Assembly: GCA_963281255.1 (NCBI GenBank)
Contig: OY725498.1
Coordinates: forward strand, 3,472,001-3,536,000
Direction of reading: 5' to 3'
Length of the DNA stretch: 64,000 bases
Origin: Aphrocallistes beatrix
Taxonomy: Eukaryota > Porifera > Hexactinellida > Sceptrulophora > Aphrocallistidae
Shown here in pieces: positions 47,201 through 61,500 of the stretch. The notes below the pieces were generated by a model. That model made no database searches, was not told the origin of the DNA, and saw nothing but the letters and a program-made list of their open reading frames with translations. Numbering within the stretch: the first letter of the stretch is position 1; each line of letters opens with the position of its first letter. Both the position numbers and the translations under genes were made by a program.

Positions 47201-50200
47201 AATCGATATCACTCGAAAACCACAAAATTTGTCAATTATTGATGCGTAATGATGACGTCATAACAGAGTGATGAATCATCATTTTTTGATAGTTGTGATA
47301 GTTGTATCATATGTGAAGATTATTAATATACATTTTATTAAAATACTGCACCTCGCAGTTTCTTCAATCAATTCGTTACAGAGATATGTATGCACACATA
47401 TCTACATGGGAACGCGGAATTTGACCAACGAATAAGTAGGAATTTGACCAACGCACGAAGTAGGAATTTGACCAACGCACGAAATAGGAATTTGACCAAC
47501 AGTTGTTTTAAGTAGGAATTTGACCAACGCACGAAATAGGAATTTGACCAACGCACGAAGTAGGAATTTTACCAATCCATAAAGCAGTGGAGTAGCTTTT
47601 CCCCGTTACAAAGTTGTTTAAACCCTTTTAATTAATTATAAGATATATTTATTGATTTGAATGGAAAACTATTATAAGATAAGTAATAAGAAAATAAGTA
47701 AAAGATAAATGAATAAAAAGAATGAAATATAGAAAATATGGAAGTAGAAGTTTAGTAATAATATAAAGAATTTGAATGGAAAACTATTATAAGATAAGTA
47801 AAAAGAAAATAAGTAAAAGATAAATGAATAAAAAGAATGAAATATAGAAAATATGGAAGTAGAAGTTTAGTAATAATATAAATAAAATTACGTAAATATC
47901 TGCATAATTGTATTTATTGGAGTACGACAAATTGGACAAGGTTTTTCTTCATTGATAAAATGCTGTCCACAGTTATTACACAAATTTTCGTGTCCACAAG
48001 GAACCAAGGCAAATGAACCTTCCTTGGTTTGGCAACAAATTATGCAGTCTTTTGGTGAACTCTCTTCTTCATCACTACACATATCTTCCATCTCATCCGT
48101 GTATTGTTAATAATCTGCGGGAATATTTTTACCCTTTCGGCCAATAGTAAGTGAGACAGCAGTCAAATATTGCTCTGTTGAAAATGTTCCATTTTCTAAT
48201 TTTTCTTTATATTCCTCCCTCCGTTTTGTTTTTTCGATGACATTTTTTTTTGTAGGTCTTGTTATTTGGAGATCATTCTCTAGCCTCATATATTCAGAAG
48301 CAAAATCAGTAATTACCTTCGATAACTCCGTTAAAAATTTCCATACATTAGGATGATGCACTTTGATCCTCGATTTCAATTATTTGTGGAACGACTCACA
48401 GCCATTGTTCGTTGCAATCTGAGATGACTAGACAGACAAATCCTTTTCTCCCAATATCCAAGTTTTTTTAATGTATTTCTTGAATTTATTGACAAGTTCC
48501 TCATCAGTACCACATAGTTCAAATACTTGTGGCCTCTAATACAGAGAAAGTGCTTGTGATTTCGCTTTGTGGTAATAGAGGCAAAGCCATTAGCTTTCTC
48601 AACCAATCGGCATATATTTCTTTTGTCTTGTACAATTTTCCCAGGCCGAGTATTTGAGTTTTTTTCCAAATTGCCTGTGTGAAATGGAACCAGCATCCTA
48701 TCATTTTCATTTCCGGAAAAAGATACGTAAATGCATTTCTGGGTGCTTTTTCAAAATCACTCACCGCTAATTTTGGACTAAATCCAGGAATGAGGTCGAG
48801 TAATTTCAAAATCACTGCTGAGTATAGCCCTTCAGTTTTCTTTTGCATCAAAACGTATATAGCAGGGATACAATGCCCACGAAATGAAATGAATATTGTG
48901 AAGAGTTGATAAAAGATAGACGGGACGGTGTAGAAAGTGCCATCGAACTGTATAATGTCAGCATTACTCGTTTTCATGAGCATGAAGTCTGCTGCTTAAA
49001 TGACTGCCACTGCACCATCATGATTAACAGTTCCCCGATGCAAATGTGTAAATGGAGAAGCAACAATAAGTTTGGAGAAATCTTCTGCATCTTTAGGGAG
49101 AGGTGGAAATAAGCATCTCCTTCTTTTGCACATACTGCTTTCAATTTGCTGAAATGATATCATATTTGGGGTCTTGGGTCTTCTGGTCTTCTCGACAGGT
49201 TTCGTTAAAAACTTCACACAGTTTCTCAGAAGAAGTTCTGCCCTTTTCAACTTATTTCTCAATGAATATTCACCACGTTTATACGCTTCCTCTCCATGAT
49301 CATGCGCAGACGTAGTGATAAGGGTGTTAGTAACATTATCAATTTTAGCATATCCTGGACAACCAAAACTTCTGTTAAGTGCACATCTTCCATATGTGAA
49401 TTGCTGAGAAGTCCTCACTTTAACGTACATAAAACCTTCTGATAAATAATTGAAAGAATTTAACTTCTTTCCTTCAACCAAAGTGACTTGCATTTGAATA
49501 TTTTAATGAAAATGTTCAAGTACGAATTCTTATATAAACTCAAAACACAGAAACCATCAATATTGAAGAAGAAAAACATGTGAATCCGTTAAGTGATGTT
49601 AAAATAACAGTAATGCGTTAAATAAAAACAAACAGTTGGTCAAATTCCTACTTCGTACGTTGGTCAAATTCCTAACTTTTAATTTGTTGGTCAAATTCCT
49701 ACTTATTCGTTGGTCAAATTCCGGCGTCCCATCTACATTAATCGAGTTTTAATAGTAAGTATATACTAAAGCAGTGTTTCCCAACCTGGGGTCCATGAAC
49801 CCCTTAGTGGTCCACAGAAGATATCAGGGGGTCCACAGGGTTCGAAATTTTGTATTACGGTTAATAGGAGGGGGTCCATAGAATATAGGAAAATTGATAT
49901 AGAGGGTCCACAGTCAAGAAAGGTTGAAAACCGATGTACTTAAGTATGAGACACTTGTTCTGGTTTATTGTTATTTTTATTTATTTGTCTCTAGGATAAT
50001 AACAATGTTTTAACTGGAATGTATCAACTCTTGCATTCTTTTTGTACATCTCTACAACTACAAGTTCTTTATACTCAATTAATTCAGCTCACTAAGCACT
50101 GGGGCAAGCATAGTTTAGGAATTGAAGAATATATACCTGGAGAGAAATTGCGAATAGCTTACTGGTGTTCATCTCCTATGTATATCATACTCGATATGCA

Positions 50201-52480
50201 TAACTCCATTACAGTATCATCGTCGACATCTCAACCTAATTTAGTATGTTATCATATCTTTACTTATTTATCTCAATATGATCATATCTAGTATTATTTT
50301 GTATGAGTATGAGAGTTGAGATTGAATGGAATAACTGTTGTATAAGTGATATACAGTTGAATCCGCTTAACGAACACACATAGTAAGTTCAGGGGTTCCC
50401 CCTTCTCATTGTGAAATTGTTAAGAAAGTTGCCTCACCAATTTAAATAAAGGCTGTAACTAAAGTAACTGGAACAGCATCCAATTTTAAAAACCCGAGGT
50501 CAAACTTTTGAAGAAAACAAGCGATATCGATTAGTTTAGATGTACCATCATTCCCTGAATAGTGCCCGGCGCATATTTTTTTTCATGAACGTTAAACCCC
50601 CAGCACTTATTCAAACCGGCGATTATTTTTTCGTGCACTATAAACCCTCGCCGCTTATTCATGCCCCGAGGTTAGAAACATCCGTAACGCGGAAAATTTT
50701 CACAGACCATACAATTTAGTTGGTTCATTGAAAGGTGTAACAAATATACCACTAAAATATTATATTTACGTACTAGTTCGTAAATATTATCTACCTAATG
50801 CTAGTAAATGCTAAGAAATGGCTCTTCATTTATTTAATCTTCATCTTGGATAACAATTTGATTTATTTATTCTTGATCAGAATCTGCTTCATGACTGTCT
50901 TTACATGTACCGTTGTCTATATTTAAATTTTCTAATTTCTCAACTAATTCTTCATGCATAGTAATTATGGGAAAGTATATTTCATTCTCTTTGATAAATT
51001 TTATTTGATCATTTTCGAGTTTTCCAGAAAATTCGAATTTGCGCAAGACATGAAAGTCTCTTGGATAAATTCGCTAGATAGGGGTTCCCGTGCTTTTTTG
51101 ATCCCGAGGCCACTAAATGTTTTGTAGGGGTCTTCATGTTTTCTCTAGGAATAATTACCATATCATTTTTGAGGAGCGCAACATCTTTTTAAAAATTATC
51201 CTGGATATGACACCTACAGCTGCCTCAAACAAGTAGTGCGTCCAAAATATAATTCCCCCCCATACAGTATGCAACTACTCATGTGTCAAATTTTAATCTA
51301 TCCATCCATTATTACTCATAACGCAAACGACACCGTCGAGTACATTAAGTTCCCGGTCGCGTCGTTTGCCTTTGAAGACAATAATATGGTGGTCGTTTTA
51401 TGGCATTCGCTTTAGCAGCAAGATACAGTAACACGATACCTTTCGTGTCCATTTGTCTTAATTTGAATATATTTCTGTCCCACTTAGTCGACAGTATTAT
51501 CACCGGGCATTCGAACCAAAAGGGAGTCTCATCCATGTCACCTATATGGGAGAGCTGATATCGATGACGTACTTGTATGATTTGCCAGCTATTTTTTCAA
51601 AATTCGTCAAATGGTGTGAAAATATGTATATAAAAGTGTGAAAATATGCACATAATCTTTCTTATTGCTATACACTATAGTACATTTAAGATATCAAACA
51701 TAAGTTGTGGCTTTGAAGTATTAATAACGATGACAATCTATTGTGTGTCGTACAATGATTTCTATTGTGATAGTGTAGTAATATATATTGTATAAAAAAG
51801 GTATGAAAAGTTGTTTTCCATTTTTTTTGCAGAGGTGTGAAAATTTCGCATTGATCTTAGAACTTAATCGTAGTCATATCATTTGACACCTACATGCCAA
51901 TTTTCACATCTCTATGACTTCTCAATTCTTCAATCAATTCGGACAAACACAAAAACAAAAAAATCCTGGCATTTTAATATATAAGATACAAGCGCGCCTC
52001 GCTTGCTTGCGCTGCGCGGCTGGCGGACACAAAGTGTCCGCCAGAGGCTCCCTTCGGTCGCCTGGGGTCACACTGGTTAATTATAAGGGAGATAACATCT
52101 CTAAATACGTCTACCTCACTGTTCTAATCGATATCGCACAAAAAATCACCAAAAATATCAATTTGTAAAATTTTGATGAGTAATGATGACGTTATAAAAA
52201 AGTGATGAGTCGTCATTTTTTGATGATAGTTGTATCATATGTGAAGCATGTCAGTATACATATTTTATTAAAATTTCAGCCTTCTATCTCCTATAATGAC
52301 TGAGTTATGCTCGAATAACTCTGTTGCTTAACTTTTACAAATGTGACAATGACGTCATAATTCCATGATGAGTCGACATTTTGCTCTGAGCTCTGAACTT
52401 GCTGGAGCCATAGCCAAAATACTCCCACATGCCAAAAATCAGCTTTCTACGCCCGGCAGTTTCTTCAATCAATTCGTTAC

Positions 52481-52513
<33 letters not shown>

Positions 52514-55500
52514 TTAATCGAGTTTTAATAGTAAGGATATATCTCTGTAACGAATTGATTGAAGAAACTGTCAGGCCCAGAAAGCTGATTTTTGGCATCT
52601 GGGAGTTTTTTGGCTATGGCTCCACAAAGTTCTGAGCTCAGAGCAAAATGTCGACTCATCATGGAATTATGACGTCATTGTCACATTTTTAAAAGTTAAG
52701 CAATACAGTTATTCGAGCATAACTCAGCCATAATAGGAGATAGAAGGCTGAAATTTTAATAGAATCTGTATACTAACATGCCTCACATATGATTTTCATC
52801 AAAAAATGATGACTCATCACTTTGTTATGACGTCATCATTACTCATCTAAATTTTTAAAATTGACTAATTTGGTGATTTTTTCGTGCAATATCGATTATA
52901 ACAGTATGACAGACGTATTTAGAGATGCTATCTACCTTAGAATTAAGTAACCAATGTGACCCCAGGCGACCGAAGGGAGCTTCCGGCGGGCACAAAGTGT
53001 CCGCCAGCTGCGCAGCGCAAGCAAGCGAAGTGCGCTTGTATTATATTAAAATTTCAGCCTTCTCTCGCCTAAAATGGCTGAGTTATAGTCGATAAACTGA
53101 AATTTCTAATTATAAAAATGGTGGCAAAGTCATAATTCCATGAGAGTCGACATTTTCGTCTGAGGTCAGAACTTACTGGAGCCATAGCCAAAAGACTCCC
53201 ACATGGGAAAAATCAGCTTTCTGTGCCCGGCAGTTTCTTCAATCAATATATATACTACAAACATTAATCGAGTTTAATAGTAAGGATATATTATTAATTA
53301 ATATCTAATGAAGTCTTTGGAATGAAATCAATTTGTACTTGTAAGTTAGTAAGTAACAATATCAATTGCTTTCAATCAGTAGGGTACATCAGATAGATTG
53401 TACCTGAGTTTCCATGACATATTTCAAAATCATTTTATTTCAGTGGAACTGCAGGGTGGGGCATATGTTCGGTCTCCAGCATAATTATATATATTTTTCC
53501 ACGACTCCCCAAATATTAGTTACAAGCGCGCTTCGCTTGCCTGCGCTGCGCGGGTGGCTGAGGCGCCCTGTGGCCGCCTGGGTCACATTGATTAATTATA
53601 AGGGAGATAACATCTCTAAATACACCTGTCCTACTGTTATAATCGATATCGCACGAAAAATCACCAAATTTGTCAATTTTTAAAATTTTGATGCGTAATG
53701 ATGACGCCATAACAGAGTGATGATTCATCATTTTTTGATGATAGTTGCATTATATATAAGGTATATTAATATACACATTCTATTAAAATCTCGGCCTTCT
53801 ATCCCCTAAAATGGCTGAGTTATAGTCGAAAAACTGAAATTTCTAATTATAAAAAATGTGATAATGACGTCATAATTCCATGATGAGTCAATATTTTTGT
53901 CTGAACTCTGAACTTAGTGGAGCCTTAGCCAAAATACTCCCGCATGCCAAAAATCAGCTTTCTGTGCCCGGCAGTTTCTTCAATCAATTCGTTACATATA
54001 TATATATATATATACGTATATATCCACATTAATCGAGTTTTAATAGTAAGGATTATCATGATTAGGTATTGTAAATATAATTTTCTTTCGATTTTGTTAG
54101 AGTTTATCCAATCTAGAACCTTGAGCTACAATTCGCAGGACAAATTTTGTGAAGGAATGCTTTCCTAATTATCTCCCTAGATTCTGGAGAAATTTAGCTC
54201 AAATATTTCCATCAAACATACCAATGGTGTATAGATAAATTTGATTCAGATCGAGATTTTGGCAATCATTTGGTTACGATCGAGTTATGATCTTATATGA
54301 AAAAAAGTGTCATTTTGGTGAATTGTCAAATTTGACCTGATTTCAACTGGTCATTGAATTATCAGCTTTTTCTATAGAACTAAGTTTAATGGATTTCTTT
54401 GATAATTCAATGTTTAACAAAAGATTTCTGGTGCCAATCCATCCCTGAATATCGATGCTGAATATGTATAATTGGGAAAGCAGTGGACCCGTATTCTCGA
54501 TTTTAGCTGCGGCACGCGACGCATTTCTTTCTTCACAAACTTTGTCTTGCAAATTCTAGTTCAAGGTTCTAGATTGGATAAACTCTCACCAAATCGTTAA
54601 GAATACTCTATTTACAATACCTAAACATTATAATAACTAAGATTATGGGAGTTATTGAAAAAAAAACAAGTATAAATATACTACAGTACTTTATAAATTC
54701 ATGCTTAATTTCGACACGTAGGAGGACTCAAACAATATTATATTATATTATATATCCGAAAATGAAATAGTATATACATCACAGCCTACGTAACTATAGC
54801 CTATTCAAGGTACGAATTTTACCTTACCATGGATTACTTCAAGTCTATTTTGTAAACAAACCATAATGTTTGAAATAAATTTGACTACGATAAAATGCAG
54901 TGTATAATAGTATAGGATAAGTATCATTGTTAGTTTGTTATATTCTATTACCTACAATATTTCATACATTTTCTTCCTACAAGTAATTCCCAATTTATTC
55001 ATCCACGTATCACTTGTGAGGATTTATTTACTTGCTATTTGATATTTTATTGAAATCATGGAAAATTGGAATATCGGGCAGTAAGGCTACAATTCGTGAT
55101 TGCAAGTTCGAGGAACTTAATCACACCCTTACTTCCCTAATATAGCACCATTGACTATTACTTATTCTCCAAACTCAAAAGACATCTGCGGGGAATAATT
55201 TTTGGAAATGATCTAGAGGTTAAAGAGGCCTGAGTCCAAATATTAAAATTTTTATAAAAATGGAATTTTGAGTCTCCTTGATCCATGGTCTCGTGTGATT
55301 CATGTTAAGGGGCAATATATTGAATAACTGGAGTTAGATTGTTTCTAATAGTTATTATGTTGTCAGGTACCGGCCGACATGATATTGTTATTTATGATGG
55401 AATTATCGTGTGGTTCAACCGTTTGATCACATAGTGAACTTATCTCGCATAGTATACAAATCATTTCATTTTTTGGTTATCTGTGGGTCTTTGAGGTTTG

Positions 55501-58500
55501 TCATCCTTCTTCTCAATTAAAACATAATTATAATTATTTAAAATTTTTTTTGTATGATCACGTAATCACTTAACACTATTTGAAGAAAAATCCGCAGTTT
55601 TTCAATTCTCAAAAGTAATGTTGCCATACTATGTAATTTCTTCTAAAACATTCATCCGAGTTTGGAATTCGCCATCATATATGCCGCTATATTTCGATTT
55701 ACTTTGTACTCGCAATTTTATATTTTATTTTCCAATAGCTTTATTATCACACTGAAGCCCCTACAAGTTCTTCAGATAAATCTGATGCAAATAATACTTC
55801 AGGACAATCATCTACCAACCCCAGTCATAAAGGAAAACTTCTTGACCCAGAATCTCTTTTTGTAGATAGCCTTATTTATTCATGCATAGAGATTAAATGC
55901 CTTCATGCTCTTCAAACGATAAAAAAATGTTTAAATGATAAAAGATGGCCCTACTCAATTCAGCTGCACACATCCCCACCAGTTGTTTTAATAAGTCTTG
56001 GATTTAATGATATATATGATACATTGGAAATAATGAAAGACCCACGAAATGGAAAATTACAATGTATTATTAGAGATTTTAATATATGTAATAGTTTGGA
56101 ACCTAACAATTCAACTTTACTTAATATTCAAACACAATTAGATGATCTAGCTAAAGCATTGTTTGACAATGTGACTTATGCAGCAGAATTATTGACACAC
56201 TTTAGGGCTCAGTTCAGACTCTGGCATTATGAACAACAAGCAATTGAAATGGGCATGCCTGTAAGTTCAAAGCTACCTCTCCTTAATGGACATATATTAT
56301 CACTCCTGTCTCAATATAAAGAAAGAGAAAGAGATTGTAAGGTTAATTCTTTTTATTTTCTCATCTATATTAAACTTAAGACCCCTAATTATTATTTAAT
56401 GGTATCTGTAACTCCCGATCTCTCGACACCTTATCCCAGTCATATCGTCGAAGATATTTACCTTCTTTTGACACAATCCGTTCACTTTTCTTCTCTTGAA
56501 AACCAGAATCCGCGTGTTTCCAAGAATAAAATTAACATTATCTACACAGGGAATTATAGTGAAGGGAGAGAAGAGAAATTGTTGTCTGATAGCAAGCTTC
56601 ACTTAGTCACACCTCATTTATCATTTCTCACAGTTCGCAATATATTGAAATTGAGACAGGACCATGATGTAGCCACGGTTAGTAGCTATACATTTATCAT
56701 TCCACCTATGCAAAAGCGCCGAATACAGAGTTATGGGGCTAATGTTGTGTATTTTCCACACACCGACCTTTTTCAAAAATCTACAAACTTTTATGATTTA
56801 TTTCAGCAACTAGATATTTTAATTTCCTTATTTCAGCTTGAAATTGATTTGAATCAAGAAGGTTGCAGTGACTATTACATATCAACTGCGAAATTGTTTG
56901 ATCTTTCTCCTTCTCTAATTATATTCAAGCTTCCTTGCCCCAATTGCGTCTCGAAGGTTGTGTATCGTAAGATATGTAAGCAATTATCTTTTTGCAGATT
57001 CAACTTGATCCCTAATAAACATTGGATTGTCCAACTCGCACTTTCTCCTTCTTACTTTAATTGTAATGAATCTTTTGTAAATCTGACATATCCCTTTTCC
57101 TTTAATAGTAGCACAGTTTTTGAGAGGTTTTATACTGATTGGGAGGCAATTCTAATGTTATTCGGGTCTGTTATGGAGTATCATTTATATTTGGGATCTT
57201 CAGATATACTCAGAAAGTATTCAAAAATAACTAGTTATTCATACAACAGATTGACTCTTTCATATTCTTCTGAGGATATAAATCAAAGTGCTCAGCTTGA
57301 AATATTTTGGCACTCGAATACAAAAAGATTTCAACTTCTTTTTATTAATGGTCCACATTCATTTGCTCAAACAAGTTTTGAAGATGTGTTTAATGCTAAA
57401 TATTCGTTACCTCAACTCCTATTTGGACTTATAAAGTTATTTCCGTTATATAGGTTAATAGAACAGACAATGATTAACTTTAGAAAATATCAGGCTGGTC
57501 CCAATCCTGCAATAATTCGCCTTGGGTTTAAAATAGCAATATATATTGAATATTGTCATAATAATACAATTATAATACATCCATATAAACCAGACTCAGT
57601 CGAACGTGTTTTTGCGCTTCTGGAAAAATTTATTGACCTATTTGAAGATACGACATGTTCTGATCTACTTGATGCTGGATCACTTCAAATCCCAGCCATT
57701 ACACGCTCTATTTCTTTATCCGCCGCCAGTCCTGGTTTTTCACTCAAGCCATTCTCTCCTGCATCTACAAGGTTATCTCTTTCCCAAACACCTTATACTA
57801 CTACAAAGGCTAGTCCATTCTTTCCTTCTCTTTTATCAGTACCTCAGCAGCAATTTTTTTCTCCAAACACTTGGGATAGTAATTATAGTCATTCAACTTG
57901 TGTTTCCCCGACTAAGACCGTCAACTTTTCAACTTTCAAGCTAATTATGTCTCCCAGTAAGAAAAAACTCTACTTGCCACCTCTATCAATATTTCTAGGT
58001 TAGTAGCGATATATTTTACTATTTTCCCTGATTTTTTAATATTTAGATTGATATAATTTTGTATTTTGCTACTTCAAAGAAAGTCAGGAAAAATGTCTAA
58101 AGTTTGAGAAAAAACTGCGAATCAGGACCCACTGTTTTTCAAATTATCTTTCTAGAGTCTTCAGATTCTAGGAAAAATTAGCTCTCACATTTTTCTCGAA
58201 CACTCTGAATTTGTAGAAATATAGGATTAATACATATTGATAACCATTCGGATCTGATGTTTTTGGTGATGTGCAAAAAGTGAAATTTCGAGTGATTTTG
58301 CAAAATTTACCGATTTGAACACGTGAAATAAAAACTTTCTCGTTTCTGAGAATGAATTCAATGGATTTGTGAAATATTTCCATGGTGAATGAAAAGTATC
58401 TGGTGCTAAATCGTCTTGCAACATAGATTATGAAGACATCTTTTAATAATTGACGGGGGTGGTGAGATTAAACTTTCGCTTCCTCTAGTTATTAAAGGAA

Positions 58501-61500
58501 GGGTATGCCGTTCTCCTCAAATATTGAGGTCACCAGAGGATATTTGTCTGAATATGGACAATAGTCCAGGAGTAATTGAAGAAAAACCAAAAAATCCGGA
58601 AAATGTCAGTAAAGCAAGTCAAAGGCATCCCTGAAAACATTTAAAAAGTCCAAAAGATTCCAAATTTCGGAAGACACTATTTTGGTCTCCTATGTCCGAA
58701 AATCCGATTCTTGATAGAAATATCTTTGGAATTACTTAGAATTGGTGATGTCAACTAATTTTAGATAATCCTAACTATTAACACTCGATTGATGTTAATA
58801 TATATACAAGCGCGCTTCGCTTGCTTGCGCTGCGCGGCTGGCGGACACTGTGTCCGCCAGAGGCTCCCTTCGGTCGCATGGGGTCACATTGGTTAATTAT
58901 AAGGGAGATAACATCACTAAATATGTCCATCCTACTGTTATAATCGATATCGCACGAAAAATCACCAAATTTATCAATTTTTAAAATTTTGATGAGTATT
59001 GATGATGTCATAACAAAGTGATGAGTCATCATTTTTTGATGATAGTGGCATCATATTTGAGGTATGTTAGACAAATTCTATTAAAATCAGCCTTCTATCT
59101 CCTATAATGGCGGAGTTATGCTCGAATTTCTTCAATCAATTGGTTACAGATATATATACTCTAATCGGACAAAAGTATTTGAAAACCTTGCTATTTTCAT
59201 CATAATTAGTTATAAAGTTGGTCTATTCATGAGTGAAATGTAGTTAAACTGTTACAAATATTATAATTCCGATTTCAAATTAATATTCTACACATTCGAA
59301 TTACTCAGGTTAGATGCATTCTATTGATTTATTCATTTCCAAGGTTAAGATTCATCAAACGACGCCACTTTGTGCCACTCCACGTCATCATGTCTAATGG
59401 TAATGGGAGTGAAAAGTGGCACAAAATTACATAGATTGATAAAAAATTAACTTAAGAATGAATATAGCAATAGAAGGCTTCGAACCTGTGTAATTCGAAT
59501 GTGTAGAATCCGAATTTGAGATCGAAAATACAGCATCTGTTACAGTTTTATTACATTTCTCTCCACAAATAGATCCACTTTACAACTAGTTATGATGGAA
59601 AATAGTAAGGATTTCAAATACTTTTGTCCGGTTAGAGTATATATATACGTATATCCTTACTTTTAAAACTCGATTAATGTTTGTGTATATATATACTAAC
59701 TGGACAAAAGTATTTGCACACTTCATTATCACACGTGCATTTAATACCAAAATGGGTCTATCCATGAAGATTAAAACTCCGAAACGGTAAGTGATACAAC
59801 TAATCGGGTTTTAAATTCGAAATCTTCGCATTCGAATTAGTTATTGCAGAAAATTTCTAATCAATTATTAATTCCCAATGTTTTCAAATTATCAATCACT
59901 GCCACTTTGTGCCACATATGTCCATTTTTATCACTATACATGATGGTGATGTACTACCTCTTGTGTCACAGGTTGATAATTTTACTAATTGGGTTGAGCA
60001 ATTCACTTAGAAATCTTCAACTATTACTAATTCGAATGTGAAGATTCTGAATCAGACTCCTAATAGCTCTTAGAGTTTGAATACTTTCCCTTCATGAAAA
60101 GAGCCAATTTAGTACTATTTGTATGGGGAATAATATAGTGTACACATACTTTTGTCCAGTTAGTGTATATATATATATACGTATATGTAACGAATTGATT
60201 GAAGAAACTGTCAGGCCCAGAAAGCTGATTTTTGGCATGTGGGTCTTTTGGCTATGGCTCCACTAAGTTCTGAGCTCAGACGAAAATGTCGACTCATCAT
60301 GGAATTATGACGTCATTGTCACATTTTTAAAAGTTAAGCAATACAGTTATTCGAGCATAACTCAGCCATTATAGGAGATAGAAGGCTGACATTTTAATAG
60401 AATCTGTATACTAACATATCTCACATATGATGCAACTATCATCAAAAAATGATGACTCATCACTTTGTTATGACGTCATCATTACTCATCAAAAATTTTT
60501 TAAATTGATAAATTTGGTGATTTTTCTTGCGATATAGATTTTAACAGTAGGACAGACGTATTTAGAGATGTTATCTCCCTTATAATTAACCAATGTGACC
60601 CCAGGCGACCGAAGGGAGCCTCCGGCGGACACAAAGTGTCCGCCAGCCCCGCAGCGCAAGCAAGCGAAGCGCACTTGTATATACACAAACAAAAATTAAT
60701 CGAGTTTTAATAGTAAGGATATTACTTACACTTATTTCCATACTTAGTTTTTGGCTGGAAACTAAGTAATTACTAAGTAAATACTTAGTTTTAGTGGTAA
60801 ACTTAGTAACTATTTAGTATTTACTTAGTTTTGGCTAAGTATTTATTTTTCCTTTACTTAATTTATTACTTATTCCTTTGCTTAGTTTTAATAATCACAT
60901 ACGTACTAAGTTTTTTATCATTTTGGTATATAAACTAAGTATTTAATAGTTTGACCAAACCAAAGGTTGTTTAAAGATGGGTCAAATGACTCAAATCCCA
61001 TCGACTCATTCAACGATATTGAATTCATAATAATTATCATAATACTAGTAACATGTTCGTTATTCAGCAGCTTCACGTTCACGTAAGATATTGAGTGATG
61101 AAGACTTTTGTGTGTGTAAATCAAATCAATGTCGTAAAACCGTACAACAGATAACTGTGACTACAACAAATAAATAGAGTTCTAATTGCGATATAATGAT
61201 CATATTATTCTTACCAATAATTAATATTGAATTTATTTTCACATGTTTCCCTTTGCAAGGATGCAAAAAAATATTTTCTTTATAAAATTGTGAGTTAAGT
61301 CACCTTCGAAGTCGACATAAAAAATATATTAATTTGTTAAAAAAGTCGATCGAGTCATCAGAATTGGATCTCTGTCGTAAATAGGATTAGTTAGACAGAA
61401 AAAACTGATACTGGGCCAGCGCCACTGGTCCGGATGGTCCGGTTTTAACCAACCACTTTTCAAAGGTGACCTTTATTAATTAATTATTCATAATCGTTTT

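Larger units (their letters stand above)
47408..49730 (-). mobile_element. MULE transposon with FLYWCH, MULE and RING segments
   Basis: Inverted ends of about 45 bp start GGGAACGCGGAATTTGACC; ATCTACAT is duplicated at 47400-47407 and 49731-49738. Both ends carry arrays of TAGGAATTTGACCAAC (about seven on the left, four on the right). On the minus strand three coding parts follow in order: FLYWCH zinc finger, MULE catalytic domain, RING finger. Two in-frame stops and at least one frameshift split the frame, so this copy is dead but not old. A 115-bp tandem duplication lies at 47656-47882, after the coding end. Confidence 0.85.
47079..49761 (-). mobile_element. HelA copy H18 split by a MULE
   Basis: Hairpin end A/CAAGCGCGCTTCGC at 47079, body deleted in part, then the MULE at 47408-49730 within the sequence just before the start end ACATTAATCGAGTTTTAATAG. 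Confidence 0.75.
58807..60719 (-). mobile_element. HelA copy H25, shell of a nest
   Basis: Hairpin end A/CAAGCGCGC at 58807, start end TTTTAATAGTAAGGA/T at 60719. Its (TA)n holds a Tc1-like MITE (59159-59637) and HelA H26 (59654-60677), itself interrupted by another Tc1-like MITE (59694-60165). Confidence 0.8.

Noticed and set aside
58430-58633. Possible further MED14 exon with a Ser/Pro-rich reading
   Set aside because: No clear acceptor and no homology; the phase and alignment point to the acceptor at 63981 instead.
58769-60719. HelA taken as a MITE with terminal inverted repeats, because the start sequence faces both ways around many copies
   Set aside because: Copies in single-copy DNA have the start sequence at one end only; the apparent second end always belongs to an enclosing or neighbouring copy.
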